Positions 44,642 through 53,674 of a stretch of 64,000 nucleotides of DNA are shown here, in pieces. The translations under genes were made by a program, and so were the position numbers. The notes under the pieces were generated by a model that searched no databases, was not told where the DNA came from, and worked only from the letters and a program-made list of their open reading frames with translations. The DNA comes from Methylomagnum ishizawai (GTDB lineage Bacteria; Pseudomonadota; Gammaproteobacteria; Methylococcales; Methylococcaceae). How positions within the stretch are numbered: position 1 is the stretch's first letter; each line of letters begins with the position of its first letter. The DNA lies in contig NZ_FXAM01000001.1 in assembly GCF_900155475.1 (NCBI RefSeq), positions 228,501-292,500 of the forward strand, in the 5' to 3' direction.

Positions 44642-47600
44642 ATGAGAGCCCGAACTGGTCTGAATCTCCTGGCGCTGGCGGTAGGCAGTGCGGGCATGGC
44701 CTTATCTCATGCCGCCTTCGCCGGGACGTTCACCGATGCCATCGCACTTGGCTGGTGGTGGGAGGGGGGTTCCGCAGCCGTGTTGTTTGCCGCCGTGTTC
44801 TGGTGGCACCATCGAAGAAAGCTTGGAAATAGCGATGGGCGCTTATCTCCGGCTGCTCATCCCGGTCAGGTTCAAGACGAAACACCCGATGCCAAGTTAC
44901 GGCCTCGGCCTTGGATTCCGCTGGGGATTTTCCTGGGGATCGCCACATTGATCGGTGTGTTCGGTTGGGCTTTCTACCGCCATGAACGGTTGGAATACCG
45001 CGCCATACAGGAAAACCAACTGGCCGCCATCGCCGACTTCAAGCGGCAACAAATCGAAGCCTGGCTCGGGGAACGCCGCCGGGCCGCCATGACTTGGCGC
45101 AAGGGCAGTATTTTCGGGGAAGTCGTCGTGCAATGGTTGGCGGGGAATGGCAAGGACCGCTCCCAGGAGCGGCAGATCGAAAAGCGCTTATGGACCATCA
45201 AGGAGTTCCTTGGCTACACCAGCGTGACATTGTTGGACGGCGAAGGGCGGGTGCGGTTGCGGGTGGGGGCGGAACCCGCGCTGTCGCCCCAATTCGTGGA
45301 ACTGAGCCGCATGGCCATGGCCAGCGGGCAGGTTCAATTCTCCGATCTGTACCGGATGGTGAAGGGGGCCGGTTCGGAGGTCAATATGGATTTCATCGCA
45401 CCGCTCAGCGGGCTGGATAGCGAACGCCCGGTCGCCGTGTTGGCCTTCACCACTTCCGCCAACGAATTCCTGTTCCCCTTGATCCAATCCTGGCCGCTGC
45501 CCAGCGGTTCCGCTGAAACCGTGCTGGTTCGCCGCGAAGCCGGTTCGGTGTTGTTCCTAAATGCCTTGCGGCACCATCGGGATGCGGCTTTCAACCTGAG
45601 TTTTCCCTTGAGCAACCAGGCGTTGCTGGCCGTGCGTGCCGTCGAAGGCCAGCAAGGCATCGCCGCGGGCCAGGATTATCGCGGAGTGCCGGTATTGGCA
45701 TCCATTACCGGCATCGCGGGCACGCCTTGGCGGTTGATCGCCAAGGTCGATGTCGGCGAGATCGATGCCCCGGCCCGCCGCGACGCCGCCATCGTTACCG
45801 GGACCTGTCTGGCGTTGATGTTGGCGGCGGGCACGGCCACCGCGCTGGCCTGGCGCAGGCGGCGCTATGCCTTGGAGTCGGCCTATCAAGAGGAGCGGGC
45901 CAAGCGGGCCATCCTATCCATGCGCTTGGACGACCTGGCCCGCGATGCCACCGATATCATCTTATTGACCGACGGCGATGGGAATATCCGCGATGCCAAT
46001 CAACGCGCCATCGACACCTATGGCCAAAGCCACGAAGCTTTGTGCGGCCTGTCGTTGCTGGATTTGGTCCCGCCCGAGCTACGCGCCGCTGCCAAGGCGG
46101 AATGGAACAAAGCCGTGGACCAAGGCCAAGCGCGCTTCGAAACGCTGCACCGTTCATGGCAAGGCGGGGATTTCCCGGTCGAGGTGAACACCCGTCGCAT
46201 CGGTTATGGCGATGTCCTGCTGATGCAAAGCGTCATCCGCGATATCAGCGAGCGCCGCCGGGTGGAGGCTGAAATCCGCCGCCTGTCCGAACTGGGCAGG
46301 GTGCTGAGCCGCTGCAATCCCTGCGTCTTATCGCAGGTCGGGCCGGACGGGTTTTTGGGGGAAATCTGCCGTTTGGTGGTCCGCCATGGTGGGTTTGCGA
46401 TGGCTTGTGCCTATGGCGGCATGGGACGGAATGGCGAGTCGATGTTGTTGGCCTATTTCGGCAACCATCCGGGAGCCTTGCCGGTGGACCAAACGCACCG
46501 GGGAACCATCCGGGAAGTGGCGGACGAGGTGCGATGCGCCCGCGATGGTGGACCCGCTTGGTTCCCCGATGCCCGCGGACTGGTATTCCGTTTGCCTTGG
46601 CTGGGCGAAACACCCCTGACGGGGTTCGGGTGCTACGCCGCGGTACCCATAGCCGGGGAACCGGGCTTGACGGGGGCTTTGTTGTTGTTCGGCGGCCAAC
46701 CCGAACCGTTCTCCCGGCATGTCGAACCGTTCCTTGAGCGCTTGGCGGAAAACACCACCCGCGGGTTGGAGTTCCTCGCCCAGCGCGAGGCGTTGCGGTC
46801 CAGCCGCGACCGCCTAGGTGCCATGCTGGATAATATCGATGGGGTCGTCTGGTCGCTGGACCCCTACAGCTTCGATCTTGTTTATACCAATCCTTCGATA
46901 GTGCGTATGACCGGCTACGCGGCGGAGGTTATGCTTGCCCAGCCCGGCTTATGGCGGGACATGTTGCTTCCCGGTGACCGGGTTCGACTCATGGATGATC
47001 TGAACCAAGCCCAATTGACCGGGACGCTGGGCGGCGACTACCAGATCATGCGCCTGGATGGCCACCGGCGCTGGATCAATATCCAAGGCCGCATGGTGTT
47101 CGACGCCAACGGCCGACCCCAGCGGTTGGACGGGATCGTCTTCGATATCACCGAACGCCGTTTGAACGAGATCGCCAACGAGGCCATCCAATTGATCTCG
47201 GCGGTATTCCTGAAGCATCGCCAGGCATCGGAACCCTATCGGCAGGTGGCCGAACTCCTCGCGCAACGTCTGGAGTTTCCGATGGTTTGTATCGATCTTT
47301 ATAACCCCATGACCGAGCGGATGGAGTCCCTGGGCTGTTCCATCGCCTCCGACCCGGTTCCGCAGGCTGTCGGCGAATCCATCACCGCCACCGTCTCGGC
47401 CCGTGGCACCTCCTGGTACGAAACCGACCTCGCCAGGAACGGCGGCGATGCCGGCTGCGAGGGGTTGCGCCAACTCGGTGGACGGTCTTTCATCGCCATG
47501 CCCTTGTGGATAGGCAACGAACCGCTCGGTGGCTTGTTGTTGGCCGATACCGCGCCCCGCCCGGATATAGGGTCCTGGCAAATCTATCTATGCTTGATCG

Positions 47601-48415
47601 CCAGCCGACTCGCCATGGAAATGGATCGACGCCGCAGGACCCGTGGCCTCGACCGCCAAGCCCAAGAATTCCGTCAGTTGCTCGACAGCCTGTTTATCTA
47701 TGCCGGCATCCTGACGCCCGAGGGCATGGTGATCGACATTAACCGCACCGCGCTGGAAACGGTGGGGCTGCGATTGGAAGACGTGCAGGGTCGGCCTTTC
47801 GAGGATACCCCTTGGTGGAGCGCTTCGGAAGCGAGCCAGCAGCGGCTGCGTGAAGCATTGGCCGAGGCCGCCCAAGGCAGGACGGTCCGTTACGATACCC
47901 AAATACAGTACCGTCCCGGCGACTGCGCGACCATCGATTTCGGAATCACGCCCATCTTCGATGCGGAGGGGCAGGTGACATACTTGGTTCCTTCCGCCCT
48001 GGATATTAGCGAACGCCGCCGTGTCCAGGAGGAATCGCGCCGTCAGGGCGCTTGGTTGCGTGCGGGGATCGATAGGGTGCCTATCGGCCTGATGATCGTC
48101 GATCCCCGTTCCGGCCGCTTGCAAAAGGCCAATCAAACCCTTTGCCAATTCCTGGGTTATCGGGAGGAGGCTTTGTTGGGCATGGTTTGGCTGGATTTGC
48201 TCATGCCGCTGGATCATGAAACTCATCGCCAAGGGATTGCAAGCTTGCTGCGCGGGGCGGTGGAAACCTATACAGCCAGGGAGCATTACCGGCATGGCAA
48301 CGGCGATGCTCTGCCTTTCCTGGTCGAAATCCGTTATGGCCGCTACGCCGATGCCGATCTGGACGCCCTGATGGCGACCTTGGTTCCATCCGCTATGGAA
48401 GGCCCGCCGCCATGA
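44642..48415 (+). CDS. Multi-PAS/GAF membrane sensor without recognisable output domain
   Basis: 1257 residues. The N-terminus has a signal-like hydrophobic stretch (7-27), a short hydrophobic segment (43-55) and a membrane helix (92-112). A sensor region of about 260 residues outside the cytoplasm follows, then a helix at about 380-402. The cytoplasmic part reads PAS (430-545, ending VIRDISERRR), GAF (560-715), PAS (722-845, ending VFDITERRL), GAF (850-1005), PAS (1012-1135, ending ALDISERRR) and PAS (1143-1250). The protein then stops. There is no histidine kinase, GGDEF, EAL, methyl-accepting or HTH domain. Its stop overlaps the next start (ATGA at 48412), so signal output probably passes to the co-encoded proteins. 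Ligands are unknown. Confidence 0.85.
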   Translation: MRARTGLNLLALAVGSAGMALSHAAFAGTFTDAIALGWWWEGGSAAVLFAAVFWWHHRRKLGNSDGRLSPAAHPGQVQDETPDAKLRPRPWIPLGIFLGIATLIGVFGWAFYRHERLEYRAIQENQLAAIADFKRQQIEAWLGERRRAAMTWRKGSIFGEVVVQWLAGNGKDRSQERQIEKRLWTIKEFLGYTSVTLLDGEGRVRLRVGAEPALSPQFVELSRMAMASGQVQFSDLYRMVKGAGSEVNMDFIAPLSGLDSERPVAVLAFTTSANEFLFPLIQSWPLPSGSAETVLVRREAGSVLFLNALRHHRDAAFNLSFPLSNQALLAVRAVEGQQGIAAGQDYRGVPVLASITGIAGTPWRLIAKVDVGEIDAPARRDAAIVTGTCLALMLAAGTATALAWRRRRYALESAYQEERAKRAILSMRLDDLARDATDIILLTDGDGNIRDANQRAIDTYGQSHEALCGLSLLDLVPPELRAAAKAEWNKAVDQGQARFETLHRSWQGGDFPVEVNTRRIGYGDVLLMQSVIRDISERRRVEAEIRRLSELGRVLSRCNPCVLSQVGPDGFLGEICRLVVRHGGFAMACAYGGMGRNGESMLLAYFGNHPGALPVDQTHRGTIREVADEVRCARDGGPAWFPDARGLVFRLPWLGETPLTGFGCYAAVPIAGEPGLTGALLLFGGQPEPFSRHVEPFLERLAENTTRGLEFLAQREALRSSRDRLGAMLDNIDGVVWSLDPYSFDLVYTNPSIVRMTGYAAEVMLAQPGLWRDMLLPGDRVRLMDDLNQAQLTGTLGGDYQIMRLDGHRRWINIQGRMVFDANGRPQRLDGIVFDITERRLNEIANEAIQLISAVFLKHRQASEPYRQVAELLAQRLEFPMVCIDLYNPMTERMESLGCSIASDPVPQAVGESITATVSARGTSWYETDLARNGGDAGCEGLRQLGGRSFIAMPLWIGNEPLGGLLLADTAPRPDIGSWQIYLCLIASRLAMEMDRRRRTRGLDRQAQEFRQLLDSLFIYAGILTPEGMVIDINRTALETVGLRLEDVQGRPFEDTPWWSASEASQQRLREALAEAAQGRTVRYDTQIQYRPGDCATIDFGITPIFDAEGQVTYLVPSALDISERRRVQEESRRQGAWLRAGIDRVPIGLMIVDPRSGRLQKANQTLCQFLGYREEALLGMVWLDLLMPLDHETHRQGIASLLRGAVETYTAREHYRHGNGDALPFLVEIRYGRYADADLDALMATLVPSAMEGPPP

Positions 48416-49944
48416 AGCCCATATACCTTCCCTGCTGCATCACGGTGCTGGCCGCCCTGTTCGGTGGCCCTGTCCAGGCCGCCCCGGTGGATGTGATATT
48501 GGCCCTCGACCACTCCGGCAGCATGAAAAGGACCGATCCCAACCGCGATAGCGTCCAGGGCGTGGAATTGTTCGCCGACCTGCTCGGCAAGGATGACCGG
48601 CTGGAATTCATGGGTTTCGCCGGGCGGGCCGAGACCTTGCTGCCGCTCACCGCCGGGTCCGGGCCCGCCGTCCGGGAACGGTTGTCCCGGCTGGCGCAGG
48701 CGCTCCCCATGAACGGCCAGCGCACCGATTTCAGCGAGGCCCTGCGGTTGGCCTATGAGGACCTGATCGTCGCTGCCGCCCCGCCGGATACCCGGCGCAT
48801 GGTGGTGATATTCTCGGACGGTCAACTCGATCTCGGGGACGCCGCCGCCAACAATACGGCCCAAGCGCTGATTTTGGCGTTGCTCCCCGAGTTCCGCGCC
48901 GTCGGGATCAAGGTTTATTGCGTGGCCTTCTCGCCCGAAGCCGATCTGGCCTTCCTCGGGCGCATCGCCGAAGCCACCGGCGGTCGGGCGCTGCGGGCGG
49001 AACGGGTGGCCGATATTTACAAAGCGTTTATCCGCTTGTTCGAAGAAACCGACCAGCCTTTGTCGATACCGGTACGGGACGGGCAAGTGGCGGTCGATAA
49101 GACAGTCCGGGAACTCAAGCTCTTGGTGGAGCGGGATTCGGAACGGGAGCGGATTCGGCTGGTCGATCCCAGTGGCAAAGAATTCGACGGGCAGGATAAG
49201 GCGCTGGGTTTGGAATGGCGGCACCATGGTCTTTTCGACCGGATCACCGTGCCGCGCCCCGCCGTGGGAACTTGGCGGATGCTCGGCGCGGCGGGCGAAA
49301 AAAAAGCCTATTTGGATAGCGATCTGGACCTGGGTATGGAAGTTCATCCGCCGGTCCGGGCGGGGCGACCGGTTGAAATCACCGTGCGCCTGAGTTATCG
49401 CGGCCAGCCAGTGTCCGATCAGCGGTTATTGGAAGGATTGAAAATCGAGGTCACGGGCCATGGCGAAACCGGGATGTCCTTGGAACCCTTGGCTTGGCTG
49501 CCGGATGCCCAGACCGGACATCCTGGGGAATTCCACGGGCGATTGCGCTTCGCGGCGGAAGGGGACTATCGGCTGGCGGCCTTGGCGGAAAACCCGGTAT
49601 TCCAGCGCCGCCGGGAAATGTCGGTGACTGTTTTGGCGGCGGAACCCGCAGCCATCCCGCCACCGGCGGCACCGCGCGAGGAGGGGCCGTCACCGCCCGC
49701 CCCGGTTCCTACTGCTTCGATTCCGGTACCTGGGCCACCTCCTCCCACGGCGGGCGATCCCTCGCTGAGCGGCCTGGGCTGGATCGTCGCGCTGAACCTG
49801 GTCCTGGTGGCCTTGGTGGGTGGCGGCATTTGGTTTTGGAAGTACCGGTCGGGCCAGGATAAACAGCAGACCTTGGCCTTACGTGCGGCGCGGAAATCCA
49901 CGGAACACGGCGTCCCGCCGCGCCGTCCAGGACCCATGCCATGA
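48412..49944 (+). CDS. VWA-domain membrane-anchored protein
   Basis: 510 residues with a signal peptide (LPCCITVLAALFGGPVQA). A von Willebrand factor A domain follows at about residues 27-215, with the MIDAS metal site DHSGS (33-37), Thr near 105 (QRTDFSEAL) and FSDG (Asp near 136). Beta-rich domains occupy 215-410. A Pro-rich linker leads to a membrane helix (454-477, IVALNLVLVALVGGGIWFW) and a basic cytoplasmic tail. The VWA domain thus lies outside the cytoplasm. Both ends are translationally coupled: the start overlaps the sensor stop and the stop overlaps the next ATG at 49941. Partner and function are unknown. Confidence 0.85.
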   Translation: MKPIYLPCCITVLAALFGGPVQAAPVDVILALDHSGSMKRTDPNRDSVQGVELFADLLGKDDRLEFMGFAGRAETLLPLTAGSGPAVRERLSRLAQALPMNGQRTDFSEALRLAYEDLIVAAAPPDTRRMVVIFSDGQLDLGDAAANNTAQALILALLPEFRAVGIKVYCVAFSPEADLAFLGRIAEATGGRALRAERVADIYKAFIRLFEETDQPLSIPVRDGQVAVDKTVRELKLLVERDSERERIRLVDPSGKEFDGQDKALGLEWRHHGLFDRITVPRPAVGTWRMLGAAGEKKAYLDSDLDLGMEVHPPVRAGRPVEITVRLSYRGQPVSDQRLLEGLKIEVTGHGETGMSLEPLAWLPDAQTGHPGEFHGRLRFAAEGDYRLAALAENPVFQRRREMSVTVLAAEPAAIPPPAAPREEGPSPPAPVPTASIPVPGPPPPTAGDPSLSGLGWIVALNLVLVALVGGGIWFWKYRSGQDKQQTLALRAARKSTEHGVPPRRPGPMP

Positions 49945-50843
49945 ACCAAAACGACTATGTCTGGATTTATATCTTGGCCGAAGCCCTGCTGGTCAGCCTC
50001 GGGCTGATGGGGTTTTTCGGCTACCGTTGGTGGCGCTTGCGTTCGGAGCGGCGATTGTTGATCCGGATTTGCGGGCAGGTGGCCGAACATCTCACCGAAT
50101 CCATCGAGGCCGTCCAAAAGGATCCCTTGCGCTATCCCGAATTCCGCCAGGCCGAAGCTGCCTGCCTCAGCGCGTTGTTGCCGCCATTCGCCGATTTGCG
50201 GTTGGCCGATGTCGAGGCTTGGGACGATATTTTCGCCAATATCCACGCACTATTTGATTTGTTAGCCCGGCGGCTGGCAGCCTTGCCCGCCGAGACGCAC
50301 CAAGGAGCCGGCAAACCCACCGATGACGACATGGAGCGGGCCGATATCCAGGAATGGGATGCGGCGTTTGCGGAATTCTTGTCCCAGCATAACCAAGGCT
50401 TGACCTTCCTGGCCGCGACCCGCGATGTCACCGCCGATATCAAACGGAAGTGCGAGGATGTTCGGCAAGCCCATCATAACCTGCGGGTCAATCTCGAATC
50501 CGTCGTCAAGATGGACCGCGGCGGTCAATTGCAACCCTTGCTGGCCGATATCGAAAAGAGCAATTTCGAATTGCAACAAATGGCTTATTCCTTGGAGCGC
50601 GCCCAAGGCAATATGGCACCGCAGCTCGAAACCCTAGGCCAACAAGTCCGCAATCTGCAATTGACCGTCCAGAACTATCGCAAATCGCTGCCTAAAATCG
50701 TGCAGGAGCGGGATAGGCTGGCCGAGGAGAAGGGGGATTTGACCAAGCAATTGGAAGCCAAAGTCAAGCTGGTGGACCGTCTGAACCGGAATTACGAAAC
50801 CTTGCGCCGCGAGTATACCAAGCTGTATCAGGCCACCCGTTGA
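49941..50843 (+). CDS. Membrane-anchored coiled-coil protein of unknown function
   Basis: I do not recognise this 300-residue protein. Residues about 7-27 form an N-terminal membrane helix (VWIYILAEALLVSLGLMGFFG). The rest is cytoplasmic by charge (WWRLRSERR follows), almost entirely helical. A long coiled coil covers about 190-300 (QLQPLLADIEKSNFELQQMAY, then QERDRLAEEKGDLTKQLEAKVKLVDRLNRNYETLR). The start overlaps the VWA stop (ATGA). It could link the membrane VWA and sensor proteins to the soluble diiron protein; that is inference from order alone. Confidence 0.8.
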   Translation: MNQNDYVWIYILAEALLVSLGLMGFFGYRWWRLRSERRLLIRICGQVAEHLTESIEAVQKDPLRYPEFRQAEAACLSALLPPFADLRLADVEAWDDIFANIHALFDLLARRLAALPAETHQGAGKPTDDDMERADIQEWDAAFAEFLSQHNQGLTFLAATRDVTADIKRKCEDVRQAHHNLRVNLESVVKMDRGGQLQPLLADIEKSNFELQQMAYSLERAQGNMAPQLETLGQQVRNLQLTVQNYRKSLPKIVQERDRLAEEKGDLTKQLEAKVKLVDRLNRNYETLRREYTKLYQATR

Positions 50844-50866
50844 TTATCTACCGCCGGAGTATCGCC

Positions 50867-51652
50867 ATGAACCGTATCGACTTATTGGATTATGCCCACA
50901 ACAAACCGGCACCCGATATCCCGACCCGCTTGTTCCAGGATGGCCACCACGCCATATATTGGCTGGGGATCGAGCAGGATACGGCTTTCCGCTGCAATGT
51001 TTACTTGATCGAGGATGGCGGAGAGGGATATCTGGTCGATCCCGGTGGCAGGCCAGGGTTTTCCCAAATCAAACAGCGGGTCGAGCAAATCATGCCCACC
51101 GGGCGGATCAAGGGCATGGTGCTTTGCCATCAAGACCCGGATGTGGCCGCCTCGATGGTGGATTGGCTGGACCTGCACCCGGATATTAAGGTGTATAGCT
51201 CGACGCGTACCCACGCTCTTTTGCCGCATTACGGGAAGCTCAAATATCCAGCGGTCGATATCGTCGAGAAACCCGTGCTTGAATTTTCCTCGGGTGCCCG
51301 CCTGCGTTTTATCGAAGCGCCTTTCCTACATTTCCCCGGTGCTTTCACGAGCTATGATACCGCTTCGGGATTCCTGTTTTCGGGGGATATTTGGGCTGCG
51401 GTGGGTATGGATTGGACCCTGGTCAGCGACGATTTCAATACCTTGTCGTTCAAAATGGAAATGTTCCATACCGACTATATGGCGAGCAACAAGGCCAGCC
51501 GGGGATTCACGCGCAAACTACGGGAGGTCGATATCATGGCGATCTTGCCCCAGCATGGCTCGATTATTCCCCGCGCCTATGTGGCCGAGGCCATCGACTA
51601 TTTGAACGATCTACCCTGCGGGTTGGATTTGCTGTATTTATCCGGGCAATGA
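50867..51652 (+). CDS. Stand-alone ODP-like metallo-beta-lactamase-fold diiron protein
   Basis: 261 residues from ATG 50867, with CGGAG upstream. The fold is that of the metallo-beta-lactamase domain of flavodiiron proteins, without the flavodoxin domain. Ligand residues are His88-X-Asp90-X-Asp92, His155, Asp174 and His230. The spacings (62 residues between Asp92 and His155, 18 between His155 and Asp174) equal those of flavodiiron proteins; the family's usual Glu in HxExD is Asp here, and the last gap is 55 instead of about 60. Domains of this type (ODP) bind O2 and act as sensors in Treponema chemotaxis. It is the last gene of the sensor-VWA-coiled-coil operon, 23 bp after the previous stop. 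Confidence 0.85.
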   Translation: MNRIDLLDYAHNKPAPDIPTRLFQDGHHAIYWLGIEQDTAFRCNVYLIEDGGEGYLVDPGGRPGFSQIKQRVEQIMPTGRIKGMVLCHQDPDVAASMVDWLDLHPDIKVYSSTRTHALLPHYGKLKYPAVDIVEKPVLEFSSGARLRFIEAPFLHFPGAFTSYDTASGFLFSGDIWAAVGMDWTLVSDDFNTLSFKMEMFHTDYMASNKASRGFTRKLREVDIMAILPQHGSIIPRAYVAEAIDYLNDLPCGLDLLYLSGQ

Positions 51653-51670
51653 GCGGATAAAAAGGAAGGG

Positions 51671-51729
51671 GTATCGGTGCGGTATAAGGTTTTTGAAGCT
51701 CGTACTCCAACTTTCCCTCGGCACCGTAC
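51671..51729. terminator. Inverted repeat between convergent genes, possible terminator
   Basis: GTATCGGTGC (51671-51680) and GCACCGTAC (51721-51729) are complementary apart from one unpaired base. They enclose about 40 bases with a T-run (GGTTTTTGAAG) in the 95-bp gap between the diiron-protein stop and the gcvPA stop. The position fits a terminator, but the loop is long. Confidence 0.3.
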
Positions 51730-51747
51730 ACCCAAACCGAAAATGCC

Positions 51748-53109
51748 CTAGTCCGCCAGGACCGCCCGCAGCGCTTCCGCGTAGGCCGCGATATCGGCTT
51801 CGGTCCTGAGTTCCGTGGCGCAGGTCAAAATCGCCGCGCCCAACTCGGGATAAGCCCCCGATAGGTCCACCCCGCCCAGGATGCCCCGTTCCGCCAAACC
51901 TTCCAACACCGTGGTGGCGGGAAGCCGCGTCCGGTAGACCGCCTCATGGAAGCACGGCTCCGCGAACACCCGTTCCACGCCCGCGATGCCGGTCAGCGTT
52001 GCCAGCAAGGCGCGGGTTTGGTGATGGCAGGCCAGCGCGACCTGTTTCAAGCCTTCCGCTCCCAGCAGGGCCAGATAGATCGTCGCCGCCGTGACCATCA
52101 AGCCTTGGTTGGTGCAGATGTTGGAGGTGGCCCGTCCGCGCCGGATGTGCTGTTCGCGGGCTTGCAAAGTGAGGGTGAAGCCGGGTTGGCCGGCGAGGTC
52201 CACGGTGTGGCCCACGAGGCGTCCCGGCATCGAATGCACCAGCGCCTTGCGGCAGCACAGGAAACCGAAATATGGCCCGCCACCCGCTAGTGGAATCCCC
52301 AAAGGCTGGCCGCTGCCACAGGCGATATCGGCCCCCGCCGTGCCCCATTCTCCGGGCGGTTTGAGCAGGCCCAGGGCGGTGGGGTTGACCAGGGCGACGG
52401 CCAGGGCGTGGTGGGCTTTGGCCCAATCGGTCAGGGTGTCCACCGGCTCCAAACCGCCGAAGCCATTGGGCTGGGGGATGACCACGGCGGCGATATCGCC
52501 AGCCGCGTGGGCATCGAGGCCGGCCAGATCGGTACAGCCGGTGTTGGGATCGTAGGACAGTTCGATCAATTCCAGGGCTTGGGCCTGGACGATGCTCGCC
52601 AGCACGGCGCGATAAACCGGTGGCACGCTGCGTGGCACCAGTACCCGTCGCGCATGGGATTCACGGTTGGCCCGCACCGCCATCAGCACCGCTTCGGCCA
52701 GCCCGGAAGCCGCGTCGTACAGCGAAGCGTTGGCGACTTCCATTGCGGTCAGGCCCGCCATCATGCTCTGGTATTCGTAGAGGGTTTGCAGGGTGCCCTG
52801 GCTGGCTTCGGCTTGGTAGGGCGTGTAGGCGCTGTAGAACTCGCCCCGGCCCGCCACCGCCCACACCGCCGCCGGGATGTGGTGTTCGTAGGCACCGCCG
52901 CCCGCGAAGCACAGCAGTGGCCGGTTCATCCTGGCCCGTTCGCGCATGAGCCGGGCGATCTCCATTTCCTTGAGTCCGGGCGTGGGGTCCGCATCGGTGT
53001 CGGCCCGCAAGGCCGCCGGGATTTCATCGAACAAATCGTCGATGGCGCGGGCGTCCAAAGCCGCCAGCATCGCTTGGATATCCGCTTGGGTGTGGGGGAT
53101 GAAGGGCAT
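51748..53109 (-). CDS. gcvPA: Glycine dehydrogenase (decarboxylating) subunit 1
   Basis: 453 residues, the length of the alpha subunit of two-subunit P-proteins. Landmarks are the N-terminal [58 protein letters not shown] and [12 protein letters not shown]. With subunit 2 (which carries the pyridoxal phosphate lysine) it decarboxylates glycine and passes the aminomethyl group to lipoylated GcvH. The gcvH gene lies just upstream on the same strand. Neither gcvPB nor gcvT is in the window, and the next gene downstream is convergent. Confidence 0.95.
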   Translation of the reverse strand: MPFIPHTQADIQAMLAALDARAIDDLFDEIPAALRADTDADPTPGLKEMEIARLMRERARMNRPLLCFAGGGAYEHHIPAAVWAVAGRGEFYSAYTPYQAEASQGTLQTLYEYQSMMAGLTAMEVANASLYDAASGLAEAVLMAVRANRESHARRVLVPRSVPPVYRAVLASIVQAQALELIELSYDPNTGCTDLAGLDAHAAGDIAAVVIPQPNGFGGLEPVDTLTDWAKAHHALAVALVNPTALGLLKPPGEWGTAGADIACGSGQPLGIPLAGGGPYFGFLCCRKALVHSMPGRLVGHTVDLAGQPGFTLTLQAREQHIRRGRATSNICTNQGLMVTAATIYLALLGAEGLKQVALACHHQTRALLATLTGIAGVERVFAEPCFHEAVYRTRLPATTVLEGLAERGILGGVDLSGAYPELGAAILTCATELRTEADIAAYAEALRAVLAD

Positions 53110-53142
53110 GGGTGAAAAGCTAGGGATGTGGCGAGGCCGGGC

Positions 53143-53529
53143 TTAGCCCGGTTCCACCGCTTCCTGGTAGGCCGCGGCGCTCAAGAGTTGGTCCAGTTCG
53201 GCGGTGGCGTCGGCCTGCACCACGAACAGCCAAGCGGCGTAGGCGTCTTCGTTGAGGGTTTCCGGGGTGTCGGCCAGCGCGGGGTTGGTGGCGACGATCT
53301 CGCCCGACACGGGGCTGAAAATATCGGAGGCCGCTTTCACCGATTCGACCACGGCCACGGCTTCGCCCGCCTTGACCTTGCGTCCCACCACGGGCAATTC
53401 GACGAACACCACATCGCCCAGTTCGCTTTGGGCAAAATCGGAGATGCCGACCCGCACCGTGTTGCCGTCTTCCAGCTTGGCCCATTCATGGGTATTGGCG
53501 TATTTCAAATCATCGGGAAAATGGCTCAT
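53143..53529 (-). CDS. gcvH: Glycine cleavage system H protein
   Basis: 128 residues, the usual length. The lipoylated lysine is Lys65 in [14 protein letters not shown]; the family start [20 protein letters not shown] is intact. The ATG at 53529 is chosen because it matches the family start; an in-frame upstream codon gives a non-homologous leader. H protein shuttles the aminomethyl group between P, T and L proteins. The stop is 33 bp before the start of gcvPA, so the two are probably one transcript. Confidence 0.96.
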   Translation of the reverse strand: MSHFPDDLKYANTHEWAKLEDGNTVRVGISDFAQSELGDVVFVELPVVGRKVKAGEAVAVVESVKAASDIFSPVSGEIVATNPALADTPETLNEDAYAAWLFVVQADATAELDQLLSAAAYQEAVEPG

Positions 53530-53674
53530 CTTCGCACCTGCTGTGGGTTGGGTTCCGGGGTTTGGAGTGGCCAGCAAATTACGGGAAAAGCGGGGGCAGG
53601 TAAAGCGATGGCGTGTTGGCCGGTCTGTCGCCCGGAGGTGTCGGGTAGGGTCCGAATCCAGCCCGCCCCAGGCC

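Noticed and set aside
48380..48420. Frameshift that might have cut off an output domain of the sensor
   Set aside because: The stop overlaps the next gene's ATG in the usual ATGA form and that gene starts with a clean signal peptide, so no remnant of a kinase is present.
53530..53674. Glycine riboswitch upstream of gcvH
   Set aside because: The leader is short and I see no tandem aptamer cores.
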